Of a stretch of DNA of 64,000 nt, positions 12,611 through 21,729 are shown piece after piece. The notes beneath the pieces were generated by a model. It had not been told where the DNA came from. It worked only from the letters and a program-made list of their open reading frames with translations, and did not search any database. The translations under genes were made by a program, and so were the position numbers. The DNA comes from Pelobates cultripes (Eukaryota > Chordata > Amphibia > Anura > Pelobatidae), in the NCBI GenBank assembly GCA_933207985.1, contig OW240916.1, forward strand, positions 132,046,871-132,110,870, in the 5' to 3' direction. The first letter of the stretch is position 1. Each line of letters starts with the position of its first letter.

Positions 12611-13648
12611 TAGACTGGTGCACCTGCCCAGGATCAGAGCCGGTGCAAGGATTTTTGCCGCCCTAGACAAAATAAAAATTTGCTGCCCCCCCATGTGACA
12701 TCACAATGCCCCACCCATATGAACTAACGCCAGTGCTGCACACAGTGTGTGTTTACATTAAAAAGCCTGCAGGGACCAGCTATAGACACCAGAACCACTT
12801 CATTAAGCTATAGTGTCCCTTTAATGTGAGGTACATTATAGATTAGTGTCACTAATAATATACTAGATTGCCTACTTACAAGCAGATGAGGATGATGATG
12901 GGCTGCAGTTTGGCTCCACTGGTCTGGTGTAGAACAGGATCTCTGGAGGCTGTTTGCAACTGTGGTCACAAAATTCAATGTTCTGGGAGAATTGGAAGCA
13001 GCTCCATTTTCTTGGGGGGGTCTGGGCCCCAGGGCCTGACGGTGAGTATGCCCATAAGGCCCACTCATAAGTTCCACCCACCCATGAGTTCGCTCACAGG
13101 GAGTGGAGTGTGTAGGGGATGTGTTATGTGTTATTGTAGAGGATCTAATATGTATGCTTATGGTATGTAGTGTATAGGGTTACCAGTTTGTGCAGGTGAT
13201 GTAGTGTGTTTGTGTGTAGTGTGTGTAGTGGAAGCAGTGTGTATTTGTGTATAAGGGATGTATTATGTGTTTCTGGTTGTGTGTAAGGGATGCATTGTGT
13301 GAATCTGTGTTTGTATGCATAAGGGATGCAAGGTGTGTGTCTGTATGTGTGTGCATGAGATGCATTGTGTTTCTGTGTGTATGTAAGAAAAGAAGTGTGT
13401 GTGTTTGCATGTGTGTGTACGGGTTTGCATTGTCTGTTTCTGTGTATGTGTGCAAAGGATGCATTGTCTTTGTGTGTAAGGGTTGCATTGTGTGTGTGTG
13501 TGTAATGGATGCATTGTGTGTTTCTCTGTGTGTAAGGGAAGCATGTTGTGTTTCTGTGCATGTATAGGGATGCATTGTGTGTGTGTGCGCGCGCGTAGTG
13601 TGAAAGAGCTCCCTGTCTTGGCCCCTGTCCTAAAGAGCTGCCCCTTCT
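12611..13648. repeat. Internal duplication, copy 1
   Basis: This ~1.04-kb block from TAGACTGGTGCACCTGCCC to CTAAAGAGCTGCC recurs almost unchanged at 16,825-17,872. It contains a GAGCCGGTGCAAGGATTTTTG hAT-like motif, an inverted T2 terminus at 12,815-12,824 and a GT-rich minisatellite at 13,150-13,590. Single-base changes and small indels separate the copies, for example in the G run near 13,013. Confidence 0.85.
13150..13590. repeat. GTGTGT/GGGATGCATTGTGTG minisatellite
   Basis: Variable units combine GTGTGTGT, TTTCTGTGTGTATG and AAGGGATGCATTGTGTG. Long His/Thr-rich frames on the minus strand and Cys/Val-rich frames on the plus strand are compositional. Confidence 0.8.
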
Positions 13649-13689
13649 GTCCCGTAGAGCTCTCCCCTGCACCTTAGTGGTCTCTCCTC

Positions 13690-13900
13690 TCCCCACCCTC
13701 CCCTAGCAGTCTCTTCTCACACTCACCCACCCTCCCTGTGCTGTTCTCATCCCCCCCTCCACCCTCCCTGTGTTCTTCTCACTCCTCCCTCTATGTGTTC
13801 TCCTCACACCCCCTGTGTTCGTCTTACCCCCCTCCTCCCTGTGTTCTTCATACTTCCCCCCTTGGTCGTCTTACTCCCCCACCTGTTCTTCTTACTCCCC
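13690..13900. repeat. Pyrimidine-rich minisatellite running into the gap
   Basis: C/T-rich units such as CTCCCTGTGTTCTTCTCAC repeat up to the assembly gap at 13,901. They resemble the pyrimidine array at 17,873-18,565. Confidence 0.75.
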
Positions 13901-14000
13901 NNNNNNNNNNNNNNNNNNNNNNNNNNNNNNNNNNNNNNNNNNNNNNNNNNNNNNNNNNNNNNNNNNNNNNNNNNNNNNNNNNNNNNNNNNNNNNNNNNNN
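13901..14000. other. Assembly gap, 100 N
   Basis: Exactly 100 N, the usual placeholder for a gap of unknown size. The sequence before it is a pyrimidine repeat and the sequence after it starts within an integrase coding region, so the 5' part of the Gypsy element is missing or was never adjacent. Confidence 0.95.
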
Positions 14001-14991
14001 GATCGATTTTCTAAAATGGCTCATTTTGTGTCTCTTGTTAAATTGCCCTCATCCAAGGAACTTGCTTATATCTTCGCCAGGGAGGTATTTCGGTTGCATG
14101 GTATTCCTGTATCTATTGTATCCGATAGGGGTAGCCAATTTATTTCCAGATTCTGGAGAGCTTTTTGTTCAGAGATGGATATTTCTCTCTCGTTTTCCTC
14201 CGCTTACCACCCCCAGTCTAATGGGGCTACTGAACGTGCCAACCAGTCCCTAAAGCAGTATCTTCATTGTTTCATATCCCACCATCAGAACAATTGGGCT
14301 GACCTGCTTCCTTGGGCTGAGTTTGCTCGTAACAACGCTGCTCATGAATCTTCCGGTAAAAGCCCTTTCTACGTTGTTTATGGACGGCATCCTGTTGTTC
14401 TTCCAGCTGCATTCTCCTTACAGGGCATGCCAGCTCTGGATGAACATTTGGCTGGTTTACGTACTACTTGGGAGCAGGTTCAGCGTTCTTTGGTGGACTC
14501 CGCTGCTCGCCAAAAGGTTCAAGCTGACCATTCTATGTCGAGTGGTTTGGCTTTCCACTCGCAATATCCGCCTTCATGTGCCTTCTTTGAAGTTGGCTCC
14601 CCGTTTTATTGGTCCTTTTCGTGTTTTGCATAGAGTCAATCCTGTTTCATATGCCTTGGATCTTCCTAGGAACCTACGTATTCCTAACGTCTTTCACACC
14701 TCCTTGTTGAAGCCCCTCCTGTGTAACCGCTATACCCGGCATGTTCCTCCTCCCCCTCCTGTTTCTGTGGAGGGTCATGAGGAATTCGAAGTAGCTGCTG
14801 TGCTTGACTCTCGTTTTCTCAGGGGTCGCCTCCAGTACCTGGTGCATTGGAAGGATTATGGGCCTGAGGAACGCAGTTGGCTTTCTGCTGGCGCTGTTCA
14901 TGCTCCTCGCCTTGTGCGTTCCTTCCATTCTCGTTTTCCTGCCAGGTCTGGTCCTCCCCGCCCGGTGGGCATGTCTTCGGGGGGGGGGTAC
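14001..14991 (+). pseudogene. Ty3/Gypsy pol 3' fragment: integrase and chromodomain, frameshifted
   Basis: The fragment begins inside the integrase core and continues to the C-terminus, closely parallel to the intact pol at 47.4-50.9 kb. The first frame carries IVSDRGSQF and the HPQSNGATE box, giving the second Asp and the Glu of the D,D-35-E triad; the first Asp lies in the gap. Near 14,530-14,550 the reading shifts by one base into a second frame. That frame carries the KLAPRFIGPFRVLHRVNPVSY module and a chromodomain with LQYLVHWKDYGPEERSW. A run of ten G (14,979-14,988) followed by TAC and the LTR ends the internal region. Protease, reverse transcriptase and RNase H are absent and the frameshift makes the copy non-functional. 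It represents a different Tf1/sushi-type family from the intact copy. Confidence 0.9.
14979..14988 (+). promoter_or_regulatory. Polypurine tract of Gypsy fragment
   Basis: Ten consecutive G followed by TAC and the TG start of the LTR. The intact element at 47 kb has the same G-run + TAC + TGT arrangement. Confidence 0.8.
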
Positions 14992-15570
14992 TGTAGCGGT
15001 ATTTACCTTACCCGGGGGCCGGTCGAGGTCCTCTCTTCCCGCCAGGCACGGCTCTCGGATGAAGGCAGGCTCGGACCGCGAGATGCAGTCACGTGTCCCG
15101 CCTAGCTCTAAGAGCATGCCGCGCGTCTCGGGCACGCTTTTAAAGGGGCAGTGGGAGCCAAAAAATACAACGGTCTCCCATTGGCCCCTGTCATCCCACA
15201 TTCCCCATACACTCACATTTTGGGGGCGTGGATATGACAGGGGCCAATCAAAGTAAAGGTTAGGGTATTTATACTTACCTCTCCCTTAACTCCCTGCCCT
15301 ATCGTGGTTTTTGTTTCAGTTCCCTTTAGCGCTTGTTGTGTTCAGTTGTGATTTTCGTGCTTGACCTTGGCTTTGTATCTGACTCCGTTTTTCTCTCTAT
15401 CCCTGTTTTGTCTTGTTTGCCGGCTTACTGACTACTTGACCTTGGCTCGTTTTTGACTCTGTCTATTCTCTGCTATACGGCAAGTCCGGCCATTCTAAGG
15501 TCCGGTAAGACGTATCTGCTCTGTCGATTGTTGGACTAAATCTTGCGTGTTGGGGTAAACTACCGTGACA
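14992..15570 (+). mobile_element. 3' LTR of Gypsy fragment, 579 bp
   Basis: It starts TGTAGCGGTA and ends TACCGTGACA, imperfect inverted ends with TG...CA. A TATTTATA box at 15,266-15,273 lies 30 nt upstream of GCCCTATCGTGG (15,296), the likely RNA start by analogy with the intact element. The 5' LTR is not present, so neither age nor target duplication can be read. Confidence 0.85.
15180..15248 (+). promoter_or_regulatory. Inverted CCAAT-box pair in LTR U3
   Basis: ATTGGCCCCTGTCAT (15,180-15,194) and ATGACAGGGGCCAAT (15,234-15,248) are perfect 15-nt inverted copies, each carrying a CCAAT box. The second lies about 18 nt upstream of the TATA box, a plausible NF-Y-type promoter position. Confidence 0.6.
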
Positions 15571-15739
15571 GTGAGGTAGAGGGCACATGGCCGACTGGGG
15601 GTTACCCAGAGTGCAAGAGGGGTTCACCCAACAAGCACTATAGCTTAACGCAGAGCATCCCAATAGTGAGGGGGTCACCCGCTGTCTGATGGAAATATTT
15701 GTTAATGAGAAGATGGCTGGCTGTGAGTAATCGGACAGC

Positions 15740-15965
15740 ACCCTGTGACTTTTCATAAGTGACAGGATGGCTAGCTGTGAGTGACAGGATGGCCCATCTG
15801 TGGTCAGATGCGAGTGACAGGATGGCCCATCTGTGGTCAGATGCGAGTGACAGGATGGCCCATCTGTGGTCGGATGCGAGTGACAGGATGGTTGGCAATG
15901 AGTGACAGGATGGTCCACTTGTGGCTGGATGTGAGTGACATGATGACTCCTTGTGGCTGACTGTC
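15740..15965. repeat. 33-bp minisatellite
   Basis: Units start GAGTGACAGGATGG and continue CCCATCTGTGGTCAGATGC; about three are near-perfect 33-mers, flanked by shorter or diverged units. They are direct repeats without unique spacers. Confidence 0.85.
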
Positions 15966-16035
15966 AGTAATGGGACTCAGCAGCCAAAACACATCATCCA
16001 TCATGGCCGGGACGGGGCTGAGGGGGGTCAACCAC

Positions 16036-16110
16036 CAGGGCCGGACTGGGGATACAAAGCAGCCCTGGAAAAAAAATTTGTGCCAGCCCCATAAGTCACT
16101 GCGCCATATA
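16036..16110 (+). mobile_element. Second hAT left terminus
   Basis: CAGGGCCGGACTGGGG followed by the sub-terminal AAAGCAGCCCTGGAAAAAAAA repeats the start of the element at 11,320. The preceding octamer TCAACCAC has no partner beside any matching right terminus in the window, so this end is unpaired. Confidence 0.7.
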
Positions 16111-16155
16111 TTGTCGCGTGTAATATGTAAGGCTATGTCTTGCCAGGACAGATGA

Positions 16156-16160
16156 TTGAG

Positions 16161-16198
<38 letters not shown>
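16156..16198. repeat. (TA)n microsatellite
   Basis: About 20 uninterrupted TA units. Confidence 0.9.
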
Positions 16199-16200
<2 letters not shown>

Positions 16201-16257
16201 TTTTTCTAATATAAAATATTGGTCCTTTCAGGGTAAAATGTTTAATTATACAGTAAG

Positions 16258-16445
16258 CATACGCACATGCAGACACAGGCAATTTCACTGACATTTCAGT
16301 GACACACACAAGCTCATTGATACACAGCCTCATAGACAAACAATCTTACTGATATACATCAGCTCATTGACATAAAAACACAAGCTCACTCACTAGCAGG
16401 CACACGCATGCAAGCAAGCTCACTCACTAGCAGACGCACACACAG
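16258..16445. repeat. CA-rich minisatellite
   Basis: Loose units containing ACACAAGCTCACTCACTAGCAG and AGCTCATTGATACACA. Confidence 0.6.
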
Positions 16446-16616
16446 CTTAATGTGGTGGTACTGGTGTCTATAGCATGTCGCTACAGGCTTTTCAACGTAA
16501 ACACTGACTTTTCAGAGAAAAGGCAGTGTTTACATTGCTTCAAAGTGACATTGCTAGTGACAGTCACTCAGATGGTCACTAGAGGTGCTTCCTGTGTTAG
16601 TGCCCTCCCGCCCTCG

Positions 16617-16687
16617 CGCGCTGCTGAATGAGACTGACGCCGGAATATGATGTCATATTCCGGCGCCGGTCTCATTCAGCTGCGTGC
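16617..16687. repeat. Palindrome centred on ATGATGTCAT
   Basis: Arms of about 34 nt, roughly 85-90% complementary, meet at a two-base centre inside GGAATATGATGTCATATTCC. The same centre occurs in the larger palindrome at 54,891-55,113. Confidence 0.75.
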
Positions 16688-16824
16688 TGGGGAGCAGAGC
16701 CAGCGCAGCTCGCGCAGCTCCCTCAGCGGCCGCCAGGACAAGTCCGCCAGCGGCCGCCAAAAGACCTCCCCAGCGGCCAGGGGAGGGCTGGCAGCCTTAG
16801 GCCTGGGGGGCAAAACCAGTCAAG

Positions 16825-17872
16825 TAGACTGGTGCACCTGCCCAGGATCAGAGCCGGTGCAAGGATTTTTGCCGCCCTAGACAAAATAAAAATTTGCTGC
16901 CCCCACATGTCACATCACAATGCCCCACCCATATGATCTGCCATATGAACTAACGCCAGTGCTGCACACAGTGTGTGTTTACATTAAAAAGCCTGCAGGG
17001 ACCAGTTATAGACACCAGAACCACTTCATTAAGCTATAGTGTCCCTTTAATGTGAGGTAAATTATAGATTAGTGTCACTAATAATATACTAGATTGCCTA
17101 CTTACAAGCAGATGAGGATGATGATGGGCTGCAGTTTGGCTCCACTGGTCTGGTGTAGAACAGGATCTCTGGAGGCTGTTTGCAACTGTGGTCACAAAAT
17201 TCAATGTTCTGGGAGAATTGGAAGCAGCTCAATTTTTTGGGGCCCCTTACACAGCTCAAGGTCTGGGCCCCAGGGCCTGACGGTGAGTATGCCCATAAGG
17301 CCCACTCATAAGTTCCACCCACCCATGAGTTCGCTCACAGGGAGTGGAGTGTGTAGGGGATGTGTTATGTGTTATTGTAGAGGATCTAATATGTGTGCTT
17401 ATGGTATGTAGTGTTTAGGGTTACCAGTTTGTGCAGGTGATGCAGTGTGTTTGTGTGTAGTGGAAGCAGTGTGTATTTGTGTATAAGGGATGTATTATGT
17501 GTTTCTGGTTGTGTGTAAGGGATGCTTTGTGTGAATCTGTGTTTGTATGCATAAGGGATGCAGGTGTGTGTCTGTATGTGTGTGCATGAGATGCATTGTG
17601 TTTCTGTGTGTATGTAAGAAAAGAAGTGTGTGTGTTTGCATGCGTGTGTATGGGTTTGCAGTGTCTGTTTCTGTGTATGTGTGCAAAGGATGCATTGTCT
17701 TTGTGTATAAGGGTTGCATTGTGTGTGTGTGTGTAATGGATGCATTGTGTGTTTCTCTGTGTCTAAGGGAAGCATGTTGTGTTTCTGTGTATGTATAGGG
17801 ATGCATTGTGTGTGTGTGTGCGCGCGTAGTGTGAAAGAGCTCCCTGTCTTGGCCCCTGTCCTATAGAGCTGC
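16825..17872. repeat. Internal duplication, copy 2
   Basis: Second copy of the block at 12,611-13,648 in the same orientation, with the same hAT-like, inverted T2-terminus and GT-minisatellite content. It differs by scattered substitutions and by a short CCTTACACAGCTCAAGG segment near 17,245. Confidence 0.85.
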
Positions 17873-18565
17873 CTTCTTCTTATTCCCCCCTCCCCTCTTT
17901 AACATTCCCCTCCCCCCTCTTCTTATTCCCCCATCTTATTTCCCCCCCTCCCTCTTCTTATTTCCCTCCCTCCCCTCATCTTATTTCCCCCCTCCTCTCT
18001 TTTTACATTCCCTCCCTCCCCTCTTCTTGTTCCCTCCCTCCCCTCTTCTTGTTCCCCCCTCCCCTCTTCTTATTCCTCCTCCCCTCATCTTATTCCCCCC
18101 CCCCTCCCTCTTCTTATTCCCCCCTCCTCATCTTATTCCCCCCCCCTCCCCTCTTTTTATTCCCCCCTCTTTTATTTCCCCCCCTCTTCTTATTCTCCTC
18201 CTCTTCTTATTCCCCTCCCTCCCTCTTCTTATTCCCCTCCCTCCTCTCTTTCTTCCCCTCCCTCCTTTCCTTTCTTATTCCCCTCCCCTCCCCTCCTCCT
18301 CTCTTCTTATTGTGTGTGTGTGCGCGCGTAGTGTGAAAGAGCTCCCTGTCTTGGCCCCTGTCCTATAGGGCTGCCCCTTCTTCTTATTCCCCCCCTCCCC
18401 TCTTCTTATTCCCCTCCCTCCCCTCTTGTTATTCCCCTCCCTCCCCTCTTCTTATTCCCCCCTCCCCTCTTCTTATTCCCTTCCCTCCCCTCTTTTTATT
18501 CCCCCCCTCTCCTCTTCTTATTCCCCTCCCCTCTTCTTACCTCCCTCCTCCCTCTCTTCTTACCC
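17873..18565. repeat. Pyrimidine minisatellite (CTTCTTATTCCCCCCTCCC)n
   Basis: About 690 bp of C/T-only units of roughly 19-23 bp. At 18,310-18,385 it is interrupted by a third copy of the GTGTGCGCGCGTAGTGTGAAAG segment also found near 13,580 and 17,815. Polypyrimidine mirror symmetry gives triplex potential. Confidence 0.85.
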
Positions 18566-18566
18566 C

Positions 18567-18815
18567 CTCCCCTGTAGCGTGGCCGAGCTGCACTCCGGTC
18601 CGCGGTGGCCGGCCGGAGTGATAGGAAGGTGCACACTGAGTGTGCACTTCCTGTCAGTCCGGCCGGTTACAGGAAACAGAAACTCTGTTCCGCGCGGGGT
18701 TTCTGTTTCCTGTAACCGGCCGGACTGACAGGAAGTGCACACTCAGTGTGCACCTTCCTATCAGTCCGGCCGGCCACCGCGGACCGGAGTGCAGCTTGGC
18801 CACGCTACAGGGGAG
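18567..18815. repeat. Large near-perfect inverted repeat, 117-nt arms
   Basis: Arms at 18,567-18,683 and 18,699-18,815 are equal in length and complementary at all but two positions, around a 15-nt CG-rich spacer. Each arm carries a further palindrome, GTGCACACTGAGTGTGCAC. The block is GC-rich and sits near the right end of the hAT unit. The strand could fold into one long hairpin or a branched cruciform. Confidence 0.92.
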
Positions 18816-19102
18816 AAGCTGCAGCCGCCTGACCGCTCTTAACATAGCGCTCAGGGCGGCTGCAGTATTTAAAGGGCCGGCCGGCGGCCGCGGCCGGTCT
18901 TACAGGAATTTAGGGCGGCCTGGGGGGCAATTGCCTCCCTGCCCCCCGGCCCAGCCCGCCCCTGGCAGTGAGAGGAGCAGGGCCGCTGGACCAGGGAAGC
19001 TGCCACCCAGCCCGGCGGCTCCAGCCAGGAACGCGGCCGGCCCCCAGGTGCCGCGGCCCACCGGGAAATTTCCCGGTATCCCGGTGGGCCAGTCCGGCCC
19101 TG

Positions 19103-19110
19103 GTGGTAAC
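19103..19110. repeat. Right 8-bp target duplication of composite hAT
   Basis: GTGGTAAC follows the CCAGTCCGGCCCTG terminus and equals 11,312-11,319. Confidence 0.75.
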
Positions 19111-20045
19111 AGTGGGGCTTATGTTAGGATTCTACTTAGGTTTTAGGTTTGGGGATCTGGAACTAATAGTATGTGAAGCTGGAGCTGAGTCTGAGCCTGA
19201 ACATGGAAGCTTTCTCTTGTTTAGTGTGTCAGAGGGGAGCCTGTTCAGCAATGAGAAGGCTGCTCTCCATGGCTGCCTTTGGGTGCGTGGTGGAGCTTGG
19301 GCCCCCTGTGTTATACGTGGTATTGTATGGTATCAGTGTTTATGTAGCATTTGCCTATGTAGAAGCTGGTGCATTGGTGAGGCGGTTGTAGCTGTTTTCG
19401 GTCGCTTAAGCAGGTGGTCTCCACATGGGAGGAACTTCTTGCGCTGTAAGTAAAATGGGGCCTGGTTTCGTTAGTCTGTGTGGTGTGCACTTGTGGGTAG
19501 TAGGTATGTTTGGTTCGATGCCCCCTTCTTCCATTTGTGTGACTAGCCTGTTTTTTGTTTGGAGGGTCGGAGTTGGTCGTGGTTCATGGGGAGAGTCTTG
19601 GTTGCTTGTGATGGTGACATGCTTGTAAGGGTGTGTGGTGATGTTGGGGTGACAGGGGTGTGGAGTGGATATGGGTTAGGTAGACGAGGCCCATTCTCGT
19701 TGTCCGTCTCGTGGGAAGGTGTGGGGTGGAAGAGTGTGTCTGTCACTACAGAGTGTGGCGGGCCGGTCCCGTCCTGGGTTGTTCTGTGCCGATCTGGGGC
19801 GGCGGTCGGGGGTGGAGGTTAGGCGTGGAACGGCGGAGGGGCAGGAAGAGGGGAGCGGGCGGAACGGGGAGCAAGAGGGGCTGCTCCCCAGTCACCACCC
19901 CAGCTTGCCGTGCCCCGTGGGTCCCCCCCTTGGTATCGAGTCAGGGCTCCCTTGTTTGCTCTCTGGCTGATTAGGCAGTAGCCAGGATTCATGTGAACTC
20001 GTTTGAGGAGATATGTCTCAGCCAATGGAACCATCTCTTCGTGTT
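19111..20045. other. G-rich sequence of unknown origin, no gene seen
   Basis: Plus strand is G/T-rich with several overlapping short open frames but no recognisable protein motif. It directly flanks the hAT unit and could belong to an older repeat that the hAT entered. Confidence 0.35.
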
Positions 20046-20057
20046 CCTTTTGCATTT

Positions 20058-20058
<1 letters not shown>

Positions 20059-20092
<34 letters not shown>
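20059..20092. repeat. (CA)n microsatellite
   Basis: About 16 uninterrupted CA units. Confidence 0.9.
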
Positions 20093-20093
<1 letters not shown>

Positions 20094-20570
20094 GATTTTA
20101 ATGGTTAACTAGTTTGGTGTAGAAAATCCAGATATTTCTTTGTAATGTATTGTTAACATTTGGTAAAATGACAAGAAGCCATTAAATACTAAGCAAGCAA
20201 ATCATGTGAAAGTGGGTATTTTGGAATATAATGTTCTCTCAGTTCTTTGCATTAGTCAGTGAATTCAATAGTAGAGGAAAAATACAACCAAGGAATTAAA
20301 CTTGGCATTCTCTGCAACTTCAATTGGCTTCCCTGGTGCTTTATTGTATCTTACAACTACAACTATAGAATGAATGTGCTAAGATCAGAGTATGTTTCCA
20401 ACAAGATGAGTGGAAAGATCCCAACTTTGTATTGCTGCTACATTGCATGATTTTATTACTTTTTATTTTCTGGCATTGGTAGTCGAGTGAAAAGGGTAGG
20501 GTATTTATTTATTATAAAGCAGTAGTTATTTTTACCACTTGGAGCATTCATTAAACCCTTCACTGTTGAA

Positions 20571-21103
20571 TTAAAGGGAAACTCCAGTGCCAGGAAAACA
20601 ATCTGTTTTCCTGGCACTGTAGGTCCCCTCTCCCTCCCACCTCCCAATCCCCAGTCGCTGAAGGGGTGAAAACCCCTTCAGTAACTTACCAGAGGCAGCG
20701 ACGATGTCCCATGTCGCTGCTTCTTCCTCCGCCGCTCCTCCCAGTGATTGCGTCAGGCCGGTGGATGAGACTGATCCTGCCCACCGGCCGGGGAGACCTA
20801 ATGCGCATGCACAATGCTTTTCAATGCTTTCCTATGGGGAAATGAGCGACGCTGGAGGTCCTCACACAGCGTGAGGATGTCCAGCGACACTCTAGCACAG
20901 GTTTCCTGTGCTAGGAACACAGAAGTGCCCTCTAGTGGCTGTCTCGTAGACAGCCACTAGAGGTGGAGTTAACCCTGCAAGGTAATTATTGCAGTTTATA
21001 AAAACTGCAATAATTACACTTGCATGGTTAAAAGTAGTGGGAGTTGGCAACCCGACCACTCCAATGGGCAGAAGTGGTCTGGGTGCCTGGAGTGTCCCTT
21101 TAA
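20571..21103. mobile_element. Complete T2/Kolobok-type MITE, subfamily A
   Basis: Bounded by TTAA on both sides with inverted ends AGGGAAACTCCAG and CTGGAGTGTCCCT. No coding capacity. The interior is a series of self-complementary segments, including CCTCTAGTGGCTGTC/GACAGCCACTAGAGG and CTAGCACAG/CTGTGCTAG, so the strand could fold as consecutive hairpins. The same subfamily occurs at 60,333-60,898. Confidence 0.9.
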
Positions 21104-21163
21104 GTTAATAAACGATGCAAAGCTAGCACATATAAAATTAGTACAAAAGTGCACCAATATTGT

Positions 21164-21164
21164 T

Positions 21165-21200
<36 letters not shown>
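21164..21200. repeat. (TA)n microsatellite
   Basis: Uninterrupted TA run. Confidence 0.9.
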
Positions 21201-21205
<5 letters not shown>

Positions 21206-21477
21206 TATCCACACAAAGGTTTATTTACATAGATGTCCCAGGGCTGCCAGAGATTAATGGGTGCTTAGCATGCTTTAATCTCGGGCATTCCAGGATATAT
21301 ATTTCCCAGTTGTGACTTAGGTTCCCTGCCCAAAGTGACCTGTGCATTGTTATCCATTAATTAGAGTTATCGTCCATGGTTCTAGAACATGATCTGTCCA
21401 TTGAAATTACAGACAGATAATGTAATGTAATGCAAAACATATCACAAACATTTATTTCAAACTGAATGTGAAATTGT

Positions 21478-21555
21478 CAATGTTTTGGACCCCTAATCTT
21501 CCTTTCTGAAGACAATAAGACATTGATAAAGGACTATTAGGAGTCCAAAACATTG
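21478..21555. repeat. Hairpin repeat, CAATGTTTTGGAC family
   Basis: Arms 21,478-21,497 and 21,536-21,555 are 20 nt long with 19 complementary positions; the loop contains ACATTGATAAAGGA. Same plan as the hairpins at 11,526, 23,637 and 30,183. Confidence 0.8.
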
Positions 21556-21729
21556 AAGAAGACATATGAGTGCCCACATTTCTGGATTTTAATTGAATTG
21601 TATTCATATATTCCTGCTCAAGTGTACCTAAAATTTCAATGTGAGTGTGTGAGATCACTGTATGTGTTTTGTCTCTTTCTGAGACAGGGTCTTTGGTGCT
21701 CTCTTGTGAGAGTTTTTATATTTGCTTCC

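Larger units (their letters stand above)
11320..19102. mobile_element. Composite hAT-type element with nested insertions
   Basis: The left end CAGGGCCGGACTGG and right end CCAGTCCGGCCCTG are perfect 14-bp inverted repeats, and GTGGTAAC flanks both sides, the 8-bp duplication expected of hAT transposons. No hAT transposase is present, so it is non-autonomous. At 7.8 kb it is far longer than its relative at 35,999-37,768 (1.77 kb). The extra length comes from a second copy of the left half beginning at 16,036, a Gypsy fragment with LTR, minisatellites and a large inverted repeat. A 100-N gap lies inside, so part of the structure may reflect scaffolding. The pairing of the two outer ends is well supported; the internal history is inferred. 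Confidence 0.65.

Noticed and set aside
12279..12698. 139-codon Ser/Pro/Leu open frame
   Set aside because: CT-rich minisatellite open in three frames at once; no protein features.
13145..13696. 183-codon His/Thr-rich open frame
   Set aside because: Reads through a GT minisatellite in a hAT element; near-equivalent frames appear in the duplicate at 17.4-17.8 kb and follow from composition.
13738..14253. Open frames running through the assembly gap
   Set aside because: The 100 N carry no stops, so continuity across 13,901-14,000 is artificial. Only the part after 14,000 is used.
15740..15965. CRISPR-like direct repeats
   Set aside because: The 33-bp units are contiguous without unique spacers, and the context is a vertebrate genome.
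16028..16035. TCAACCAC as a hAT target duplication
   Set aside because: No second copy follows any matching right terminus in the window.
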